Source of the DNA: Collinsella sp. AF33-16
Lineage (GTDB): Bacteria; Actinomycetota; Coriobacteriia; Coriobacteriales; Coriobacteriaceae
Direction of reading: 5' to 3'
Assembly: GCF_003475325.1 (NCBI RefSeq)
Contig: NZ_QRQC01000004.1
Span: 38,469 to 102,468, forward strand
Length of the DNA stretch: 64,000 nucleotides
The notes under the pieces are model-generated. The model was given only the letters and a program-made list of their open reading frames with translations, had not been told where the DNA came from and searched no databases. Every line of letters begins with the position of its first letter. Position 1 is the stretch's first letter. Below are positions 43,695-52,596 of this stretch, piece by piece. The position numbers were made by a program, and so were the translations under genes.

Positions 43695-44360
43695 ATGGAA
43701 GCGCATCAAAAGCAGATAACCGTTCATGCACAGCATGCCGAAAGCGCACCAGTCATCTATCTTCCCGTGGTCATGGGCGACGGCACGGAGGTTTATGAAC
43801 GCTGCCGAGAGCTCAACTGCCCGCCCTTCACGCTTGTCGGCATTGGCAGCCTCAACTGGAATCGCGAGCTGAGCCCCTGGGTATGCGACGGTACCGTGCG
43901 CGATGCCGAGCCCTTTGGTGGACAGGCCGCTGGTTTTCTTGACGAGTTGTTGAAGCAGATAATCCCAGAGGCCGAATCATCGCTCCCGCAACCGCCCACC
44001 TGGCGCGGCGTTGCCGGCTACTCGTTGGCGGGTCTTTTTGCACTGTGGGCACTTTGGCAAACAGATGTCTTTGAGCGCGCGGCGAGTGCATCGGGGTCGC
44101 TGTGGTTCCCCGGCTTTATCGACTACGCGCGCGAGCGCACGATGACAGCTACGCCCGACGCCGTCTATCTGTCACTCGGCAAAAAGGAAACCAAGACGCC
44201 CAACCGCATGATGCGGCACGTACTCGACGATACGCGCGCGATGGAAGAGCTGTTTATCGAGCGTGACATTCCAACAACGCTGGAGCTCAACCCCGGCAAT
44301 CACTTTACCCAAACTGACCTGCGCATGGCACGCGGCATCCACTGGATACTGACGCATTAA
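43695..44360 (+). CDS. alpha/beta-hydrolase esterase
   Basis: 221 residues from ATG 43695 (GAGAAG upstream). Nucleophile elbow GYSLAGL (Ser), an acidic residue candidate in the YLSLGKKETKT region, and the late His in ELNPGNHFTQ fit a Fes/IroE-like or D-type esterase fold. No signal peptide, so cytoplasmic. Substrate unknown. Ends at a terminator shared with the convergent permease gene. Confidence 0.8.
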   Translation: MEAHQKQITVHAQHAESAPVIYLPVVMGDGTEVYERCRELNCPPFTLVGIGSLNWNRELSPWVCDGTVRDAEPFGGQAAGFLDELLKQIIPEAESSLPQPPTWRGVAGYSLAGLFALWALWQTDVFERAASASGSLWFPGFIDYARERTMTATPDAVYLSLGKKETKTPNRMMRHVLDDTRAMEELFIERDIPTTLELNPGNHFTQTDLRMARGIHWILTH

Positions 44361-44402
44361 AAATGGCATCCACGCGTACATACGCATGGACGCCATTTTT
44401 AA
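44358..44402. terminator. bidirectional terminator
   Basis: AAAAATGGC...GCCATTTTT with an inner stem (TCCACGCG with CGCATGGA, imperfect), between convergent genes; overlaps the last stop codon. Confidence 0.85.
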
Positions 44403-44420
44403 TTTGGCTGAACGCAGCTG

Positions 44421-45755
44421 CTATTCAGCAGTCTCCTCAAGCTCGGAAGTATCGAACTCAAAGTCGTTACCGGGCAGGATGGCGTTGAGCACAATGCCCA
44501 CCAGCGAGCCCACGGCAAGGCCCGAAAGCGAAATCGTCACGCCGCCCAGCTCCAGCACGATGGCACCGGCGGTACTGTAGGCAATGCCGAGCGAAAGCAC
44601 GAGCACCAGAGCCGCCACCAGCACGTTGCGGTTGTTCTGGAAATCAACCTGGTTCTCGATGAGGTTACGTACACCAACGGCGCTGATCATGCCGTAGAGC
44701 ACGAGCGACACACCGCCGATAACGCATGCCGGCATGGCGGCAATCACCGCAGCAAACTTGGGGCAGAACGAAAGCACGATGGCGCAGCAGGCGGCAATGC
44801 GAATCACACGCGGGTCGAACACACGCGTCAAGGCAAGCACGCCGGTGTTCTCGCCATAGGTGGTGTTAGCCGGAGCGCCAAAGAGCGATGCGAGAATGGT
44901 CGCCAGGCCGTCGCCAAGCAGCGTGCGATGCAGGCCAGGATCGGCGATGTAGTTACGCTCGCAGGTGGAGCCGATAGCCGAGATATCACCGATATGCTCG
45001 ATCATGGTCGCAAAGGCCAGTGGCATGATGGTGATAATGGCCGTCGTGGCAAGACTGCTATCGAACTGCGGTCCAAAGAGCGCAAACACGGTGTTGTCCC
45101 ACACGACGGGCAAGCCAACCCAGGGGGCGGCTGCGACGCCAGAGAAGTCGACCTCGCCCAGCGCGGCCGCAACGGCATAGCTCACCACAACGCCCAGCAG
45201 AATCGGCACGATCTTGACCATGCCGCGGCCCCAAATGTTGCAGATGATGATCACGGCAACGGCAATAGCAGCAACAAACCAGCTGGTCTGGCAGTTAGCA
45301 ATGGCAGAGCTTGCCAGGATCAAGCCGATGGAAATGACGATGGGGCCAGTCACCACCGGCGGGAAGAAACGCATGACACGCTTGGCGCCAAAGGCGCGGA
45401 ACAGGGCCGCAAGCACCGGATAGAGCAGGCCGGCACAAGCTACGCCCAGGCAAGCGTAGGGCAAAAGCTCAGCCTCGCCGTTGGGCGCAATGGCGGCATA
45501 ACCCGCGATAAAGGCAAACGAGGAGCCCAGGAACGCGGGCACCTTACCGCGCGATAGAAAATGAAACAGCAGCGTGCCGATGCCGGCGAACAGAAGCGTC
45601 GCCGAAACGGAAAGGCCGGTGAGCACGGGCACGAGCACCGTGGCTCCGAACATCGCAAACATGTGTTGCAAACCCAACACAAACATGCGCGGGCGGCCGA
45701 GCGACGATGCATCGTAGATGGCATCGGTGACGGCGGGCGTCGAAGACTGGGACAT
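44421..45755 (-). CDS. uraA: NCS2-family uracil/xanthine permease (UraA-like)
   Basis: 444 residues from ATG 45755 (AAAGGA five bases upstream). About twelve to fourteen hydrophobic segments; family features include GLQHMFAMFGATVLVPVLTG at the start, and the substrate-region pattern TTYGENTGVLALTRV typical of uracil permeases. Ends in a short acidic tail. Single gene; uracil is the most likely substrate but xanthine cannot be excluded. Confidence 0.88.
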   Translation of the reverse strand: MSQSSTPAVTDAIYDASSLGRPRMFVLGLQHMFAMFGATVLVPVLTGLSVSATLLFAGIGTLLFHFLSRGKVPAFLGSSFAFIAGYAAIAPNGEAELLPYACLGVACAGLLYPVLAALFRAFGAKRVMRFFPPVVTGPIVISIGLILASSAIANCQTSWFVAAIAVAVIIICNIWGRGMVKIVPILLGVVVSYAVAAALGEVDFSGVAAAPWVGLPVVWDNTVFALFGPQFDSSLATTAIITIMPLAFATMIEHIGDISAIGSTCERNYIADPGLHRTLLGDGLATILASLFGAPANTTYGENTGVLALTRVFDPRVIRIAACCAIVLSFCPKFAAVIAAMPACVIGGVSLVLYGMISAVGVRNLIENQVDFQNNRNVLVAALVLVLSLGIAYSTAGAIVLELGGVTISLSGLAVGSLVGIVLNAILPGNDFEFDTSELEETAE

Positions 45756-45877
45756 GGAAGTCCTTTCGAATGGAAGGGCGATCAGGCATATCGGATAACC
45801 TGCCCGAACGATACGATCCGAACCATTGTACGCGATATGCAGTACCTCGCACGCGCCGCCACCTGCAAACGCTAGCG

Positions 45878-47011
45878 CTATTTCCAAACGCGCTCGGCAA
45901 TACGCCTGACCAGCGCAATCTTTGCCCACTGCTCGTCCTCGGTCAGCTTATTGCCAATCTCGCAGCTGGCAAAGCCACACTGCGGAGACAGATACAGGTT
46001 CTCGAGCGGCACGTACTTTGCCGCCTCGCGGATGCGCTCGACGATAGCATCCTCGTTCTCGAGCTCTGCCGCCTTGGTGGTCACCAAGCCCAGCACGACC
46101 TTCTTGCCGGGAGCAACGTACTTGAGCGGCTCAAAACCACCGGCGCGGGGCGTGTCGAACTCCAGATAGAACGCGTCAACGTCCTCATGCGCAAACAGGT
46201 ACGGCGCGATGGGGTCGTAGCCGCCCTCAAAAGCGTAGGTGGAGTGGTAGTTGCCGCGGCATACATGCGTGTTGATAACCAGATCGTCGGGCTTGCCCTC
46301 GATGGCGGCATTGTTGAGCGCCACGCCCAGCTCGCTTACCTTTTGCAGGTCGACCGGGCTCATGCCGGTTTTGGCAACAAAATCGGTATCGCAGTAGATG
46401 CCCCAGGTGCAGTCATCAAACTGGATGTTGCGGCAGCCCGCGGCATACAGGTCAGCAATCACGGTGCGGTATGCTGCGGCAATGGCATCGACGAGCTCTT
46501 CGTCGGTCTTGTAGACGGCGTGCAGACTCTCCTGCTGGCCATCGCAGCGGTCGAGCGTAACCTCCGAGAACGTCTGGATCGGCGCCGGAATGGTCTGACG
46601 CGCGACCTGGCCCTCCCCCTCAAGCGCCTTGACGAACTTAAAATGCTCGACGAACGGATGATTCTTGCCGCCAATGGGGCCGGTCACCACGGCGGTGTCA
46701 GCCGTGGTCTCCTCGTCGTGGAACATATAGCCCGTACGCGAGGTGCGGCGTTCAATGCCGTTGAGCCCCCACATAAAGTCGAGGTGCCAGTAACTGCGAC
46801 GAAACTCGCCATCGGTAATCACCTGCAGGCCAGCGGCCTTTTGCTTGTCCACCAGGTCGCGAATAGCCTCATCCTCGACGGCCTTAAGCCCCTCGGCATC
46901 AAGCGTGCCTGCCGCATAGGCAGCGCGGGCATCCTTTACGGCCTGCGGACGAAGAAAACTGCCGACGATATCGGCACGAAACGGCGCGTTCGGTTGAATC
47001 GAAGTGCTCAT
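45878..47011 (-). CDS. MetE-like cobalamin-independent methionine synthase family protein (YxjG/YxjH type)
   Basis: 377 residues from ATG 47011 (AAGGGAG upstream). It corresponds to the C-terminal catalytic half of MetE: the N-terminal IVGSFLRP, the middle IQFDDCTWG, and zinc-binding residues in NTHVCRGN and SPQCGFAS. Stand-alone proteins of this size transfer methyl groups to homocysteine from varied donors or act in sulfur metabolism. It lies downstream of a CysB/MetR-like LysR gene and two symmetric DNA sites, which suggests control by methionine or sulfur status. Confidence 0.85.
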   Translation of the reverse strand: MSTSIQPNAPFRADIVGSFLRPQAVKDARAAYAAGTLDAEGLKAVEDEAIRDLVDKQKAAGLQVITDGEFRRSYWHLDFMWGLNGIERRTSRTGYMFHDEETTADTAVVTGPIGGKNHPFVEHFKFVKALEGEGQVARQTIPAPIQTFSEVTLDRCDGQQESLHAVYKTDEELVDAIAAAYRTVIADLYAAGCRNIQFDDCTWGIYCDTDFVAKTGMSPVDLQKVSELGVALNNAAIEGKPDDLVINTHVCRGNYHSTYAFEGGYDPIAPYLFAHEDVDAFYLEFDTPRAGGFEPLKYVAPGKKVVLGLVTTKAAELENEDAIVERIREAAKYVPLENLYLSPQCGFASCEIGNKLTEDEQWAKIALVRRIAERVWK

Positions 47012-47051
47012 AGATATCTCCCTTTGCATTGGTTGCTTTACTGGGACAGAG

Positions 47052-47120
47052 TATGAGCGCTCATATAGCCATCGTAAAATATACGTTTATAACAGTTTGA
47101 TATAGATGCTTCCTATATCA
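47052..47120. promoter_or_regulatory. two inverted repeats upstream of the MetE-like gene
   Basis: TATGAGCGCTCATA at 47052-47065 is a perfect palindrome, and TGATATAG-N7-CTATATCA at 47098-47120 has perfect 8-base arms of the T-N11-A type bound by LysR proteins. Both lie between the LysR gene and its putative target. Confidence 0.55.
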
Positions 47121-47166
47121 GTTGGGACTGCCATGAAGAGATTTGACCTGTACAGGACGCAGCAGT

Positions 47167-48063
47167 CTAGATATGCTGACGGATCGCGTCGATATAGGCT
47201 TGACCGTAGCGCGTAAGCGTCGTGTTCTTGCGCGTGATGATGCCGATCTCCATGTACTCATCCACATCGAGCGGAATCGAGATAATGCCGGGGCCGTTGA
47301 GTTCGTGGCTAATCACGCCCGAGCACACCGTGTAGCCGTTGAGGCCCATGGCCAAATTGAACAACGTCGCACGGTCGCGCACGCGGATATTCTTGCGACG
47401 CTCAAACGTCGAGGTCAGCTCCTCGGAATAGTAAAACGAGTTGTAGCTGCCCTGCTCGTAGGACAGGAACGGGTAGTCTTCCAGATCCTCGAGCGTCACG
47501 CTGGAGCGGTCCGCCAGCGGATGGTCGGCACAGACGAAGATATGCGGCGTGGCACAGAAGAGCCCTTCGAACACGAGCTCGTTGGCCGCCAGCATGCGCT
47601 CGATAACCTCGCGGTTGTGCTCGGACAGATACAGGATGCCCAGCTCGCTTTTCATGTGCGCGACATCCTCGATAATCTCGTGGGTCTGCTCCTCGCGTAG
47701 GGTAAAGTCATAGCGCGCGGCATCGAACTCACGGATCACATCGACAAACGCGTTGACGGCAAAGGAATAATGCTGGCAGCTCACACTAAAGTGCGGCACC
47801 TGCTCGGACGCGCCCTTGTACTTGCCTTCGAGCAGATCCGCCTGATCGAGCACCTGGCGCGCGTAGCCCAAGAAGGTCTCGCCCTCCTCGGACACAATGA
47901 CACCCTTGTTGGTGCGCTCAAAGATGTGCACACCCATCTCGTTTTCGAGATCGCGGATCGACGCGGTAATCGAAGGCTGCGACACAAAGAGCCGGCGCGA
48001 GGCCTCGGTGATGCTGCCGCATTCGGCAACTTTGACGACATACCTGAGCTGTTGAAGCTTCAT
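47167..48063 (-). CDS. LysR-family regulator (CysB/MetR-like)
   Basis: 298 residues from ATG 48063, GGAGG five bases upstream; the upstream frame to 48270 overlaps the HAD gene and is not coding. Winged helix ITEASRRLFVSQPSITASIR, then a periplasmic-binding-like effector domain. Ten bp after the HAD gene stop, so probably co-transcribed with it, and upstream of the MetE-like gene in the same direction. Confidence 0.88.
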   Translation of the reverse strand: MKLQQLRYVVKVAECGSITEASRRLFVSQPSITASIRDLENEMGVHIFERTNKGVIVSEEGETFLGYARQVLDQADLLEGKYKGASEQVPHFSVSCQHYSFAVNAFVDVIREFDAARYDFTLREEQTHEIIEDVAHMKSELGILYLSEHNREVIERMLAANELVFEGLFCATPHIFVCADHPLADRSSVTLEDLEDYPFLSYEQGSYNSFYYSEELTSTFERRKNIRVRDRATLFNLAMGLNGYTVCSGVISHELNGPGIISIPLDVDEYMEIGIITRKNTTLTRYGQAYIDAIRQHI

Positions 48064-48073
48064 GATGGCCTCC

Positions 48074-48982
48074 CTAGACGTCCGCGAAACCCGAACCCGC
48101 CGCATCTGCCTGACGCATAAACGACGGCATCTCCCCCGTCGCGGCGCAGGCGGCAATCTGATGCAGAGCCCCGGCAACCGCATCGTCTGCCGCAGCGCCG
48201 ATATGCCAGCGCGCGGCAGCCGTGACGGCCTCGTTGGCATTGGCGACTGCAACGGAGTTGGGGACGGCACCGATCATGGGCAGGTCGTTATCGGAATCGC
48301 CAAATACGGCCACCTCGTCGGACGTCAGGTCCAAAGCGCGCGCCAGCTCCAGCGCAGCGCAACCCTTGTCCCAACCTGCTGGAAGAATGTCGAACAGGCG
48401 CACACGATTGTTGGGAAACACAAGCGAGAGTTCCGGCACCTCAGCGGCAACGCGCTCGCGGAGCTCCGCGAGCTCCTCACGCGAACGAGCACTCCAGATA
48501 TTCGCCTTGAACACCGACGCGTCATCGACGACAGGACGGCACGGGGCCTCTTCGCCCTTGAGCCATGCGTTGCCGCCCGACTCCATGGCGCGGCGCACAC
48601 GCTCGGGGTCGCTCGTCACACAATAGGCATCGTTATTCCAAAAGTCATCGCCTAAGCTGTAGACCTTCAGATAGGTATCGTCGGTTTCTTCTTCCAGATA
48701 GGCGGCCAAACGCATGAGTGCGTCGCTATCGGTCGCATGCGAGGCTACCACCTCGCCGTCCACAAACATGACCTGGCCGTTGCAGAACGCGCCGGTCGAG
48801 AAGCACTCGGCGCGATTGCGGAACATCCAGCCCATCGCGGAGGGCTGGCGACCCGAAACCGGGCCAAAGTGCAGACCCGCCGCCTGCATGGCATGAATGC
48901 CCTCGATGGCGTAGTCGCTGGCGCCGTCATGCCCGGCTGGAATCAGCGTATCGTCCATATCGGTCAGCACAAGTTTAATCAT
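48074..48982 (-). CDS. HAD-superfamily Cof-type phosphatase
   Basis: 302 residues. Motif I DMDDTL at residues 8-13, motif II in VSGRQ, the Lys of motif III in AGWDKGCAAL, and motif IV GDSDNDLPMI; a type IIB cap lies between. Cof proteins dephosphorylate sugar phosphates or cofactors such as PLP and thiamine precursors. Precedes the LysR gene by ten bp. Confidence 0.88.
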   Translation of the reverse strand: MIKLVLTDMDDTLIPAGHDGASDYAIEGIHAMQAAGLHFGPVSGRQPSAMGWMFRNRAECFSTGAFCNGQVMFVDGEVVASHATDSDALMRLAAYLEEETDDTYLKVYSLGDDFWNNDAYCVTSDPERVRRAMESGGNAWLKGEEAPCRPVVDDASVFKANIWSARSREELAELRERVAAEVPELSLVFPNNRVRLFDILPAGWDKGCAALELARALDLTSDEVAVFGDSDNDLPMIGAVPNSVAVANANEAVTAAARWHIGAAADDAVAGALHQIAACAATGEMPSFMRQADAAGSGFADV

Positions 48983-49023
48983 AAGGCCCCCTCGGTCATT
49001 CTTAATCCCGTCTATTGTACCGA

Positions 49024-49123
49024 CCTGCCAAAAAGAGACAGGTTTATATTGGCAGGTTTTATCTGGGAAAACGCAAAGCCCCAGTTGTTACCTGCCAAAA
49101 TAAACCTGTCCCTTATTGGCAGG
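49024..49123. repeat. inverted pair of 33-bp GGGACAG hairpin repeats
   Basis: Copy at 49024-49056 (CCTGCCAAAAAGAGACAGG...TTGGCAGG) and a copy in opposite orientation at 49091-49123 (CCTGCCAAAATAAACC...CTTATTGGCAGG), 34 bp apart. Same family as 4778. The pairwise inverted arrangement resembles REPIN units. The thiM promoter appears to start immediately after the second copy. Confidence 0.85.
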
Positions 49124-49151
49124 TGCGCTAGTATAGGGAACAACAGATTCG

Positions 49152-49243
49152 ATGCGGGAGTGCCGGCGGTGCAAACCACAAGGCTGAGAGGGCATAGGGC
49201 CCAATCCTTTGAACCTGTCAGTTAATGCTGGCGTAGGGAGCAT
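49152..49243 (+). ncRNA. TPP riboswitch (THI element)
   Basis: Contains the conserved segments GGGAGTGCC, CTGAGAGGGCATA, ACCCTTTGAACCTG-like CCTTTGAACCTGTCAGTTAA and GCTGGCGTAGGGAGCATG in the right order; outer bases ATGC/GCAT close P1. It binds thiamine pyrophosphate and should repress the thiM-thiE operon, acting through the terminator directly downstream. Confidence 0.95.
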
Positions 49244-49255
49244 GCCGCCTTTACA

Positions 49256-49285
49256 GGGGCGCTGTCTATGCACAGCGCCCCTTTT
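49256..49285 (+). terminator. riboswitch expression-platform terminator
   Basis: Perfect 10-bp stem GGGGCGCTGT / ACAGCGCCCC around CTATGC, then TTTT, between the TPP aptamer and thiM. Confidence 0.92.
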
Positions 49286-49307
49286 CTATGCCAAGGAGGC
49301 ATGTGCA

Positions 49308-50147
49308 GTGATCGATTCGGAACAGCTTAAGCAAAATGTGGTCAAGGCCGTGGAGAAGATTCGCGCCACCAATCCCATGGCGGGCTCCATCACCAACACG
49401 GTGACGATTGACTTTGTCGCCAACGCGCAGCTCGCCGTGGGCGGATCGGCCGCCATGGTCTATCTGCCCGACGAGGGCGAGGCGCTCGTTGCCGGCGGCG
49501 GCGCCATCTATCTCAATATGGGCACACTCTTCCCCATCTACGAGCAGACGATTCCCCGCGCGGCCAAGGCGGCACACGACGCCGGCAAGCCCTGGGTGCT
49601 CGATCCGGTGGGCCTGGGCATCGGCAGCCTGCGCACCCAACTGGTAAACGAACTCAAGCAGTACAAACCCGCCATCGTGCGCGGCAATGCCTCCGAGATT
49701 ATCGCGCTCGCCGGCCTGTGGGGCCTTGAGGGCGAAGCGGCCGATCTGAGTCGCGTGCGCGGTGTCGATACCACCGACACGGTAGACGCCGCCCGCGGCG
49801 CCGCCGTGGCGCTCGCCCGCTACACCGGCGGCGCCGTTGTGGTCTCGGGCGAAGTCGACCTGATTACCGACGGCACGACCGTGGCCAAGTCCCACGGCGG
49901 CAGCCCACTCATGTCCAAAATCACCGGCTGCGGTTGCTCGCAGGGCGGTGTGCTGGCTGTGTACGCCTGCGCTGCCGATCCGTTTACGGCAGCCATCTGT
50001 GGCACCGCCGTCTACAACGTTGCCGGCACGCGTGCCGCCGCTGTCGCCGATGCCCCGGCAAGCTTTAAGGTCGCCTTTATCGACGAGCTCTATCGCGCAA
50101 CCGCCCAGGACATCGCCGATAACCAACTCGAGCTCGAGGAGGCATAA
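49308..50147 (+). CDS. thiM: hydroxyethylthiazole kinase
   Basis: 279 residues from GTG 49308 (AAGGAGG 8 bases upstream). Phosphorylates 4-methyl-5-(2-hydroxyethyl)thiazole in thiamine salvage. Signatures TNTVTIDFVANAQLAVGGSA, WVLDPVGLG, VRGNASEIIAL, VVVSGEVDLIT and the anion-hole ITGCGCSQGG are intact. First gene of the riboswitch-controlled operon, three bp before the thiamine-binding protein gene. Confidence 0.95.
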   Translation: MIDSEQLKQNVVKAVEKIRATNPMAGSITNTVTIDFVANAQLAVGGSAAMVYLPDEGEALVAGGGAIYLNMGTLFPIYEQTIPRAAKAAHDAGKPWVLDPVGLGIGSLRTQLVNELKQYKPAIVRGNASEIIALAGLWGLEGEAADLSRVRGVDTTDTVDAARGAAVALARYTGGAVVVSGEVDLITDGTTVAKSHGGSPLMSKITGCGCSQGGVLAVYACAADPFTAAICGTAVYNVAGTRAAAVADAPASFKVAFIDELYRATAQDIADNQLELEEA

Positions 50148-50150
50148 GGC

Positions 50151-50492
50151 ATGTCCGAGCCCGCAACCAATGCCGGTATGAACACGCTCGTCGCCGTAGC
50201 CATCGCCCCGTGCGGCACCGGCGACGAGCTGTCCGCCGAGGTCGCCGAGGTCGTACGCGTCATTCGCGAGAGCGGCCTTCCCAACCGCACCACCTCGATG
50301 TTCACCGAGATCGAGGGTGACTGGGACGAAGTCATGCAGGTCGTGCGCGACGCAACCTTTGTGTTGGCGAGCAAGGGCATCCGCACCGAAGTCGTGCTCA
50401 AGGCCGATATTCGACCCGGATTTACCGACACCATGACTGGCAAGCTCGAGCGCATGGAAGCGCAGATCAAAAAGCAGGAGGAAGCACAGTGA
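50151..50492 (+). CDS. MTH1187/YkoF-type thiamine-binding protein
   Basis: 113 residues of the small alpha/beta MTH1187 family (formerly DUF77): VAIAPCGTGDELSAEVAEVV then YNRTTSMFTEIEGDWDEV-like NRTTSMFTEIEGDWDEVM. These proteins bind thiamine or its hydroxymethylpyrimidine and are thought to shuttle it. Located between thiM and thiE, with its stop overlapping the thiE start, so it belongs to the thiamine salvage operon. Confidence 0.85.
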   Translation: MSEPATNAGMNTLVAVAIAPCGTGDELSAEVAEVVRVIRESGLPNRTTSMFTEIEGDWDEVMQVVRDATFVLASKGIRTEVVLKADIRPGFTDTMTGKLERMEAQIKKQEEAQ

Positions 50493-51184
50493 GCATCCGC
50501 GACAACCTTGATATCTCGGCCTATCTGGTACTCGGCCCCGAAAACACCCTCGGACGCCCCGTGGGCGATGTGGTGGCCCAGGCGCTCGACGCCGGCTTTA
50601 CCTGCATTCAGGTGCGTTCCAAGGTGGCAAGCGCCCGCGAGATCATCGCACTGACGGGCGATACCGCGCAGGCCATCGCTCAGGCCGGCAAAACCGGGCA
50701 GGTCGCGCTGCTGATCGACGACCGCCTTGACTGCGTACTTGCCGCACGCGAGCAGGGTATTGCCGTCGACGGCGTGCATGTTGGCCAGAGCGATATTCCC
50801 GTCGAGGTCTGCCGCAAGCTGCTGGGCCCCGATGCCATCGTGGGTCTTTCGGCCCGCTGCGAGGAGATGCTCGAGTACGTCAAGACCGCCGACATGAGTT
50901 TGGTCGACTACCTTGGCATCGGCCCGCTCCACGAGACCGAAACCAAGCGCGACTGCGGACGTGCGGCCGACGGCTCCATCATCACCAAGAGCTTTGAGGA
51001 CCTGGCCGCCCTCCATGCGGCAAGCCCCGTCCCCATTGTGGTGGGCGGCGGCGTCAAGACGGCCGATCTGCCGCAACTCAAGTCCACCGGCGTCGACGGC
51101 TTCTTTGTGGTGAGCGCCGTCTGCAGCGCCGACGACCCCTACGCCGCTGCCAAGGAACTCGTCGACACCTGGCAGCAGGCATAG
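50489..51184 (+). CDS. thiE: thiamine-phosphate synthase
   Basis: 231 residues from GTG 50489, overlapping the previous stop by four bases and preceded by GGAGGAAG. Joins HMP-PP with thiazole phosphate. Motifs IQVRSKVASAREI, LLIDDRLDCVLA, DGVHVGQSDIPV, YLGIGPLHETETKRD and PIVVGGGVKTADL are as expected. No thiD is visible nearby, so HMP phosphorylation must be encoded elsewhere. Confidence 0.93.
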   Translation: MSIRDNLDISAYLVLGPENTLGRPVGDVVAQALDAGFTCIQVRSKVASAREIIALTGDTAQAIAQAGKTGQVALLIDDRLDCVLAAREQGIAVDGVHVGQSDIPVEVCRKLLGPDAIVGLSARCEEMLEYVKTADMSLVDYLGIGPLHETETKRDCGRAADGSIITKSFEDLAALHAASPVPIVVGGGVKTADLPQLKSTGVDGFFVVSAVCSADDPYAAAKELVDTWQQA

Positions 51185-51228
51185 GCCTATGCCGAGCAGC
51201 TGCTCCGCAGCCTCATACCTTCGACAGC

Positions 51229-51397
51229 GGAAAGCGCATCCCAGTTTGGACGTCCATTCTGGGATGCGCTTTCCATATAGAGGGCCAGCGGAAAACGCAT
51301 CCCATTCCAAGCGCAAATTTTGGGATGCGGTTTCCGCGACCGCCCCCTCGCGGAAACCGCATCCCAGTCTGAGCGCATATTCCGGGATGCGCTTTCC
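51229..51397. repeat. tandem array of three 46-nt hairpins
   Basis: Hairpins at 51229-51274, 51290-51335 and 51352-51397, each exactly 46 nt and spaced 61-62 bp start to start. Each begins GGAAA-N-CGCATCCCA and ends GGGATGCG-N-TTTCC; the first has a perfect 16-bp stem and a palindromic loop TGGACGTCCA. They fill the gap between convergent thiE and patatin genes. Confidence 0.9.
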
Positions 51398-51407
51398 GTA
51401 GCAGCCC

Positions 51408-52277
51408 TTACCCCGCCAGATACGCTTCCAGCGCGGGCAACGTCGCCTCCGCATCGCGACGGCCGATCTGATAGATGCGTTCGAGTTCCTCGGGCTCGCG
51501 GCACAGCGACGGCACCTTCACCGATTCGCTCGGCCGCACCACAAAGATCTCGCCAGCGGCCTCGCGACGCGCCAGGTCGTCGAGCGTGGCGTTATATACC
51601 TCGTGCCGGTGCTCAAGCGCCGCAACAAACTCCGGATAGTGACGATACACGCGACGCAGCATAGGCATCACGCTATTGGGCTGCTTTACAAAGCCCGCCG
51701 GCTGCGTGAGCACCACGATATTGCGGTCATACCCCTGCGCAAACAGCCATGCACTGGGAATGGAATCGGCCACGCCACCATCCAGATACTTATGCCCGTC
51801 AATAGCAACGGGACGCGTCGCCACGGGAATCGCCGACGATGCCCGGATCCACTCGATATCCCGCTCGTCGCCATAGGGCAGGTCGTGGTAGACGGCCTTG
51901 CCCGTCTCGATATCGGTACACACGCACGTAAACCGCATGGGGCAGGCGCGATACGCCTCCAGGTCGATGGGATCGCGCTCGATGGGCACCTCGTGATAGG
52001 CAAAATCGGCATTGAACATATCGCCGGTTCGCAGCCAGCTGGTCACGCTCGCATAGCGTTTGTCGGTGCAATAGACCTTGTTATAGCGAATGGCGCGGCC
52101 GATCTGGCGCGATTTAAAGTTGTAGCCAAATGCCGCGCCCGCCGAGACGCCCACCATATGGTCGCAGGTCAAACCGTGCTCCATCCAAACGTCGAGCACG
52201 CCCGCCGTATACATACCGCGGTAGCCGCCTCCCTCGAGCGCCAGCCCCACCGTGCTCGTCATATTTGACTGTGCCAT
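51408..52277 (-). CDS. patatin-like phospholipase/esterase
   Basis: 289 residues from ATG 52277 (GGAGA about eight bases upstream); the frame extends to 52424 without support. Oxyanion loop EGGGYRGMYTAG, nucleophile elbow GVSAGA and the Asp of DGGVADS form the complete catalytic dyad of the patatin family (YjjU/RssA-like). Acts on phospholipids or other acyl esters in the cytoplasm. Single gene. Confidence 0.9.
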   Translation of the reverse strand: MAQSNMTSTVGLALEGGGYRGMYTAGVLDVWMEHGLTCDHMVGVSAGAAFGYNFKSRQIGRAIRYNKVYCTDKRYASVTSWLRTGDMFNADFAYHEVPIERDPIDLEAYRACPMRFTCVCTDIETGKAVYHDLPYGDERDIEWIRASSAIPVATRPVAIDGHKYLDGGVADSIPSAWLFAQGYDRNIVVLTQPAGFVKQPNSVMPMLRRVYRHYPEFVAALEHRHEVYNATLDDLARREAAGEIFVVRPSESVKVPSLCREPEELERIYQIGRRDAEATLPALEAYLAG

Positions 52278-52596
52278 GCGACCATCTCCGTTCCTGCGTT
52301 TTAAAACGGAACAAGTATACCCATCAACAAATATCGTCTCAGTCGCATTTTCATCGAACATCGTCGCGTTACCGTTTGGCGAATAATGGCCGCCCGCAAC
52401 ATGGGCACCCCTACATAATTCCATACACTTGTTTATACTACTCAGTAGTTATCAGCCGAGAGCACGAACCGACAAATAAACCCAACGACGCAGCAAGGCG
52501 GGGGCTTGGAAACACGCAAGGCGTTGAGCAGCAACGCATGTGCACAACGAGCTCGCCCGACGCAATCCGCCCCGACCTCAGAAAGCCGCTTACAGT
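52278..52596. other. 319-bp divergent region between patatin and GGDEF-EAL genes
   Basis: No coding sequence supported. It contains a CGTTCC...CGGAAC inverted repeat at about 52289-52311, close to the patatin start, and a low-GC stretch at 52430-52460 that may hold the promoter of the plus-strand gene. Confidence 0.5.
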
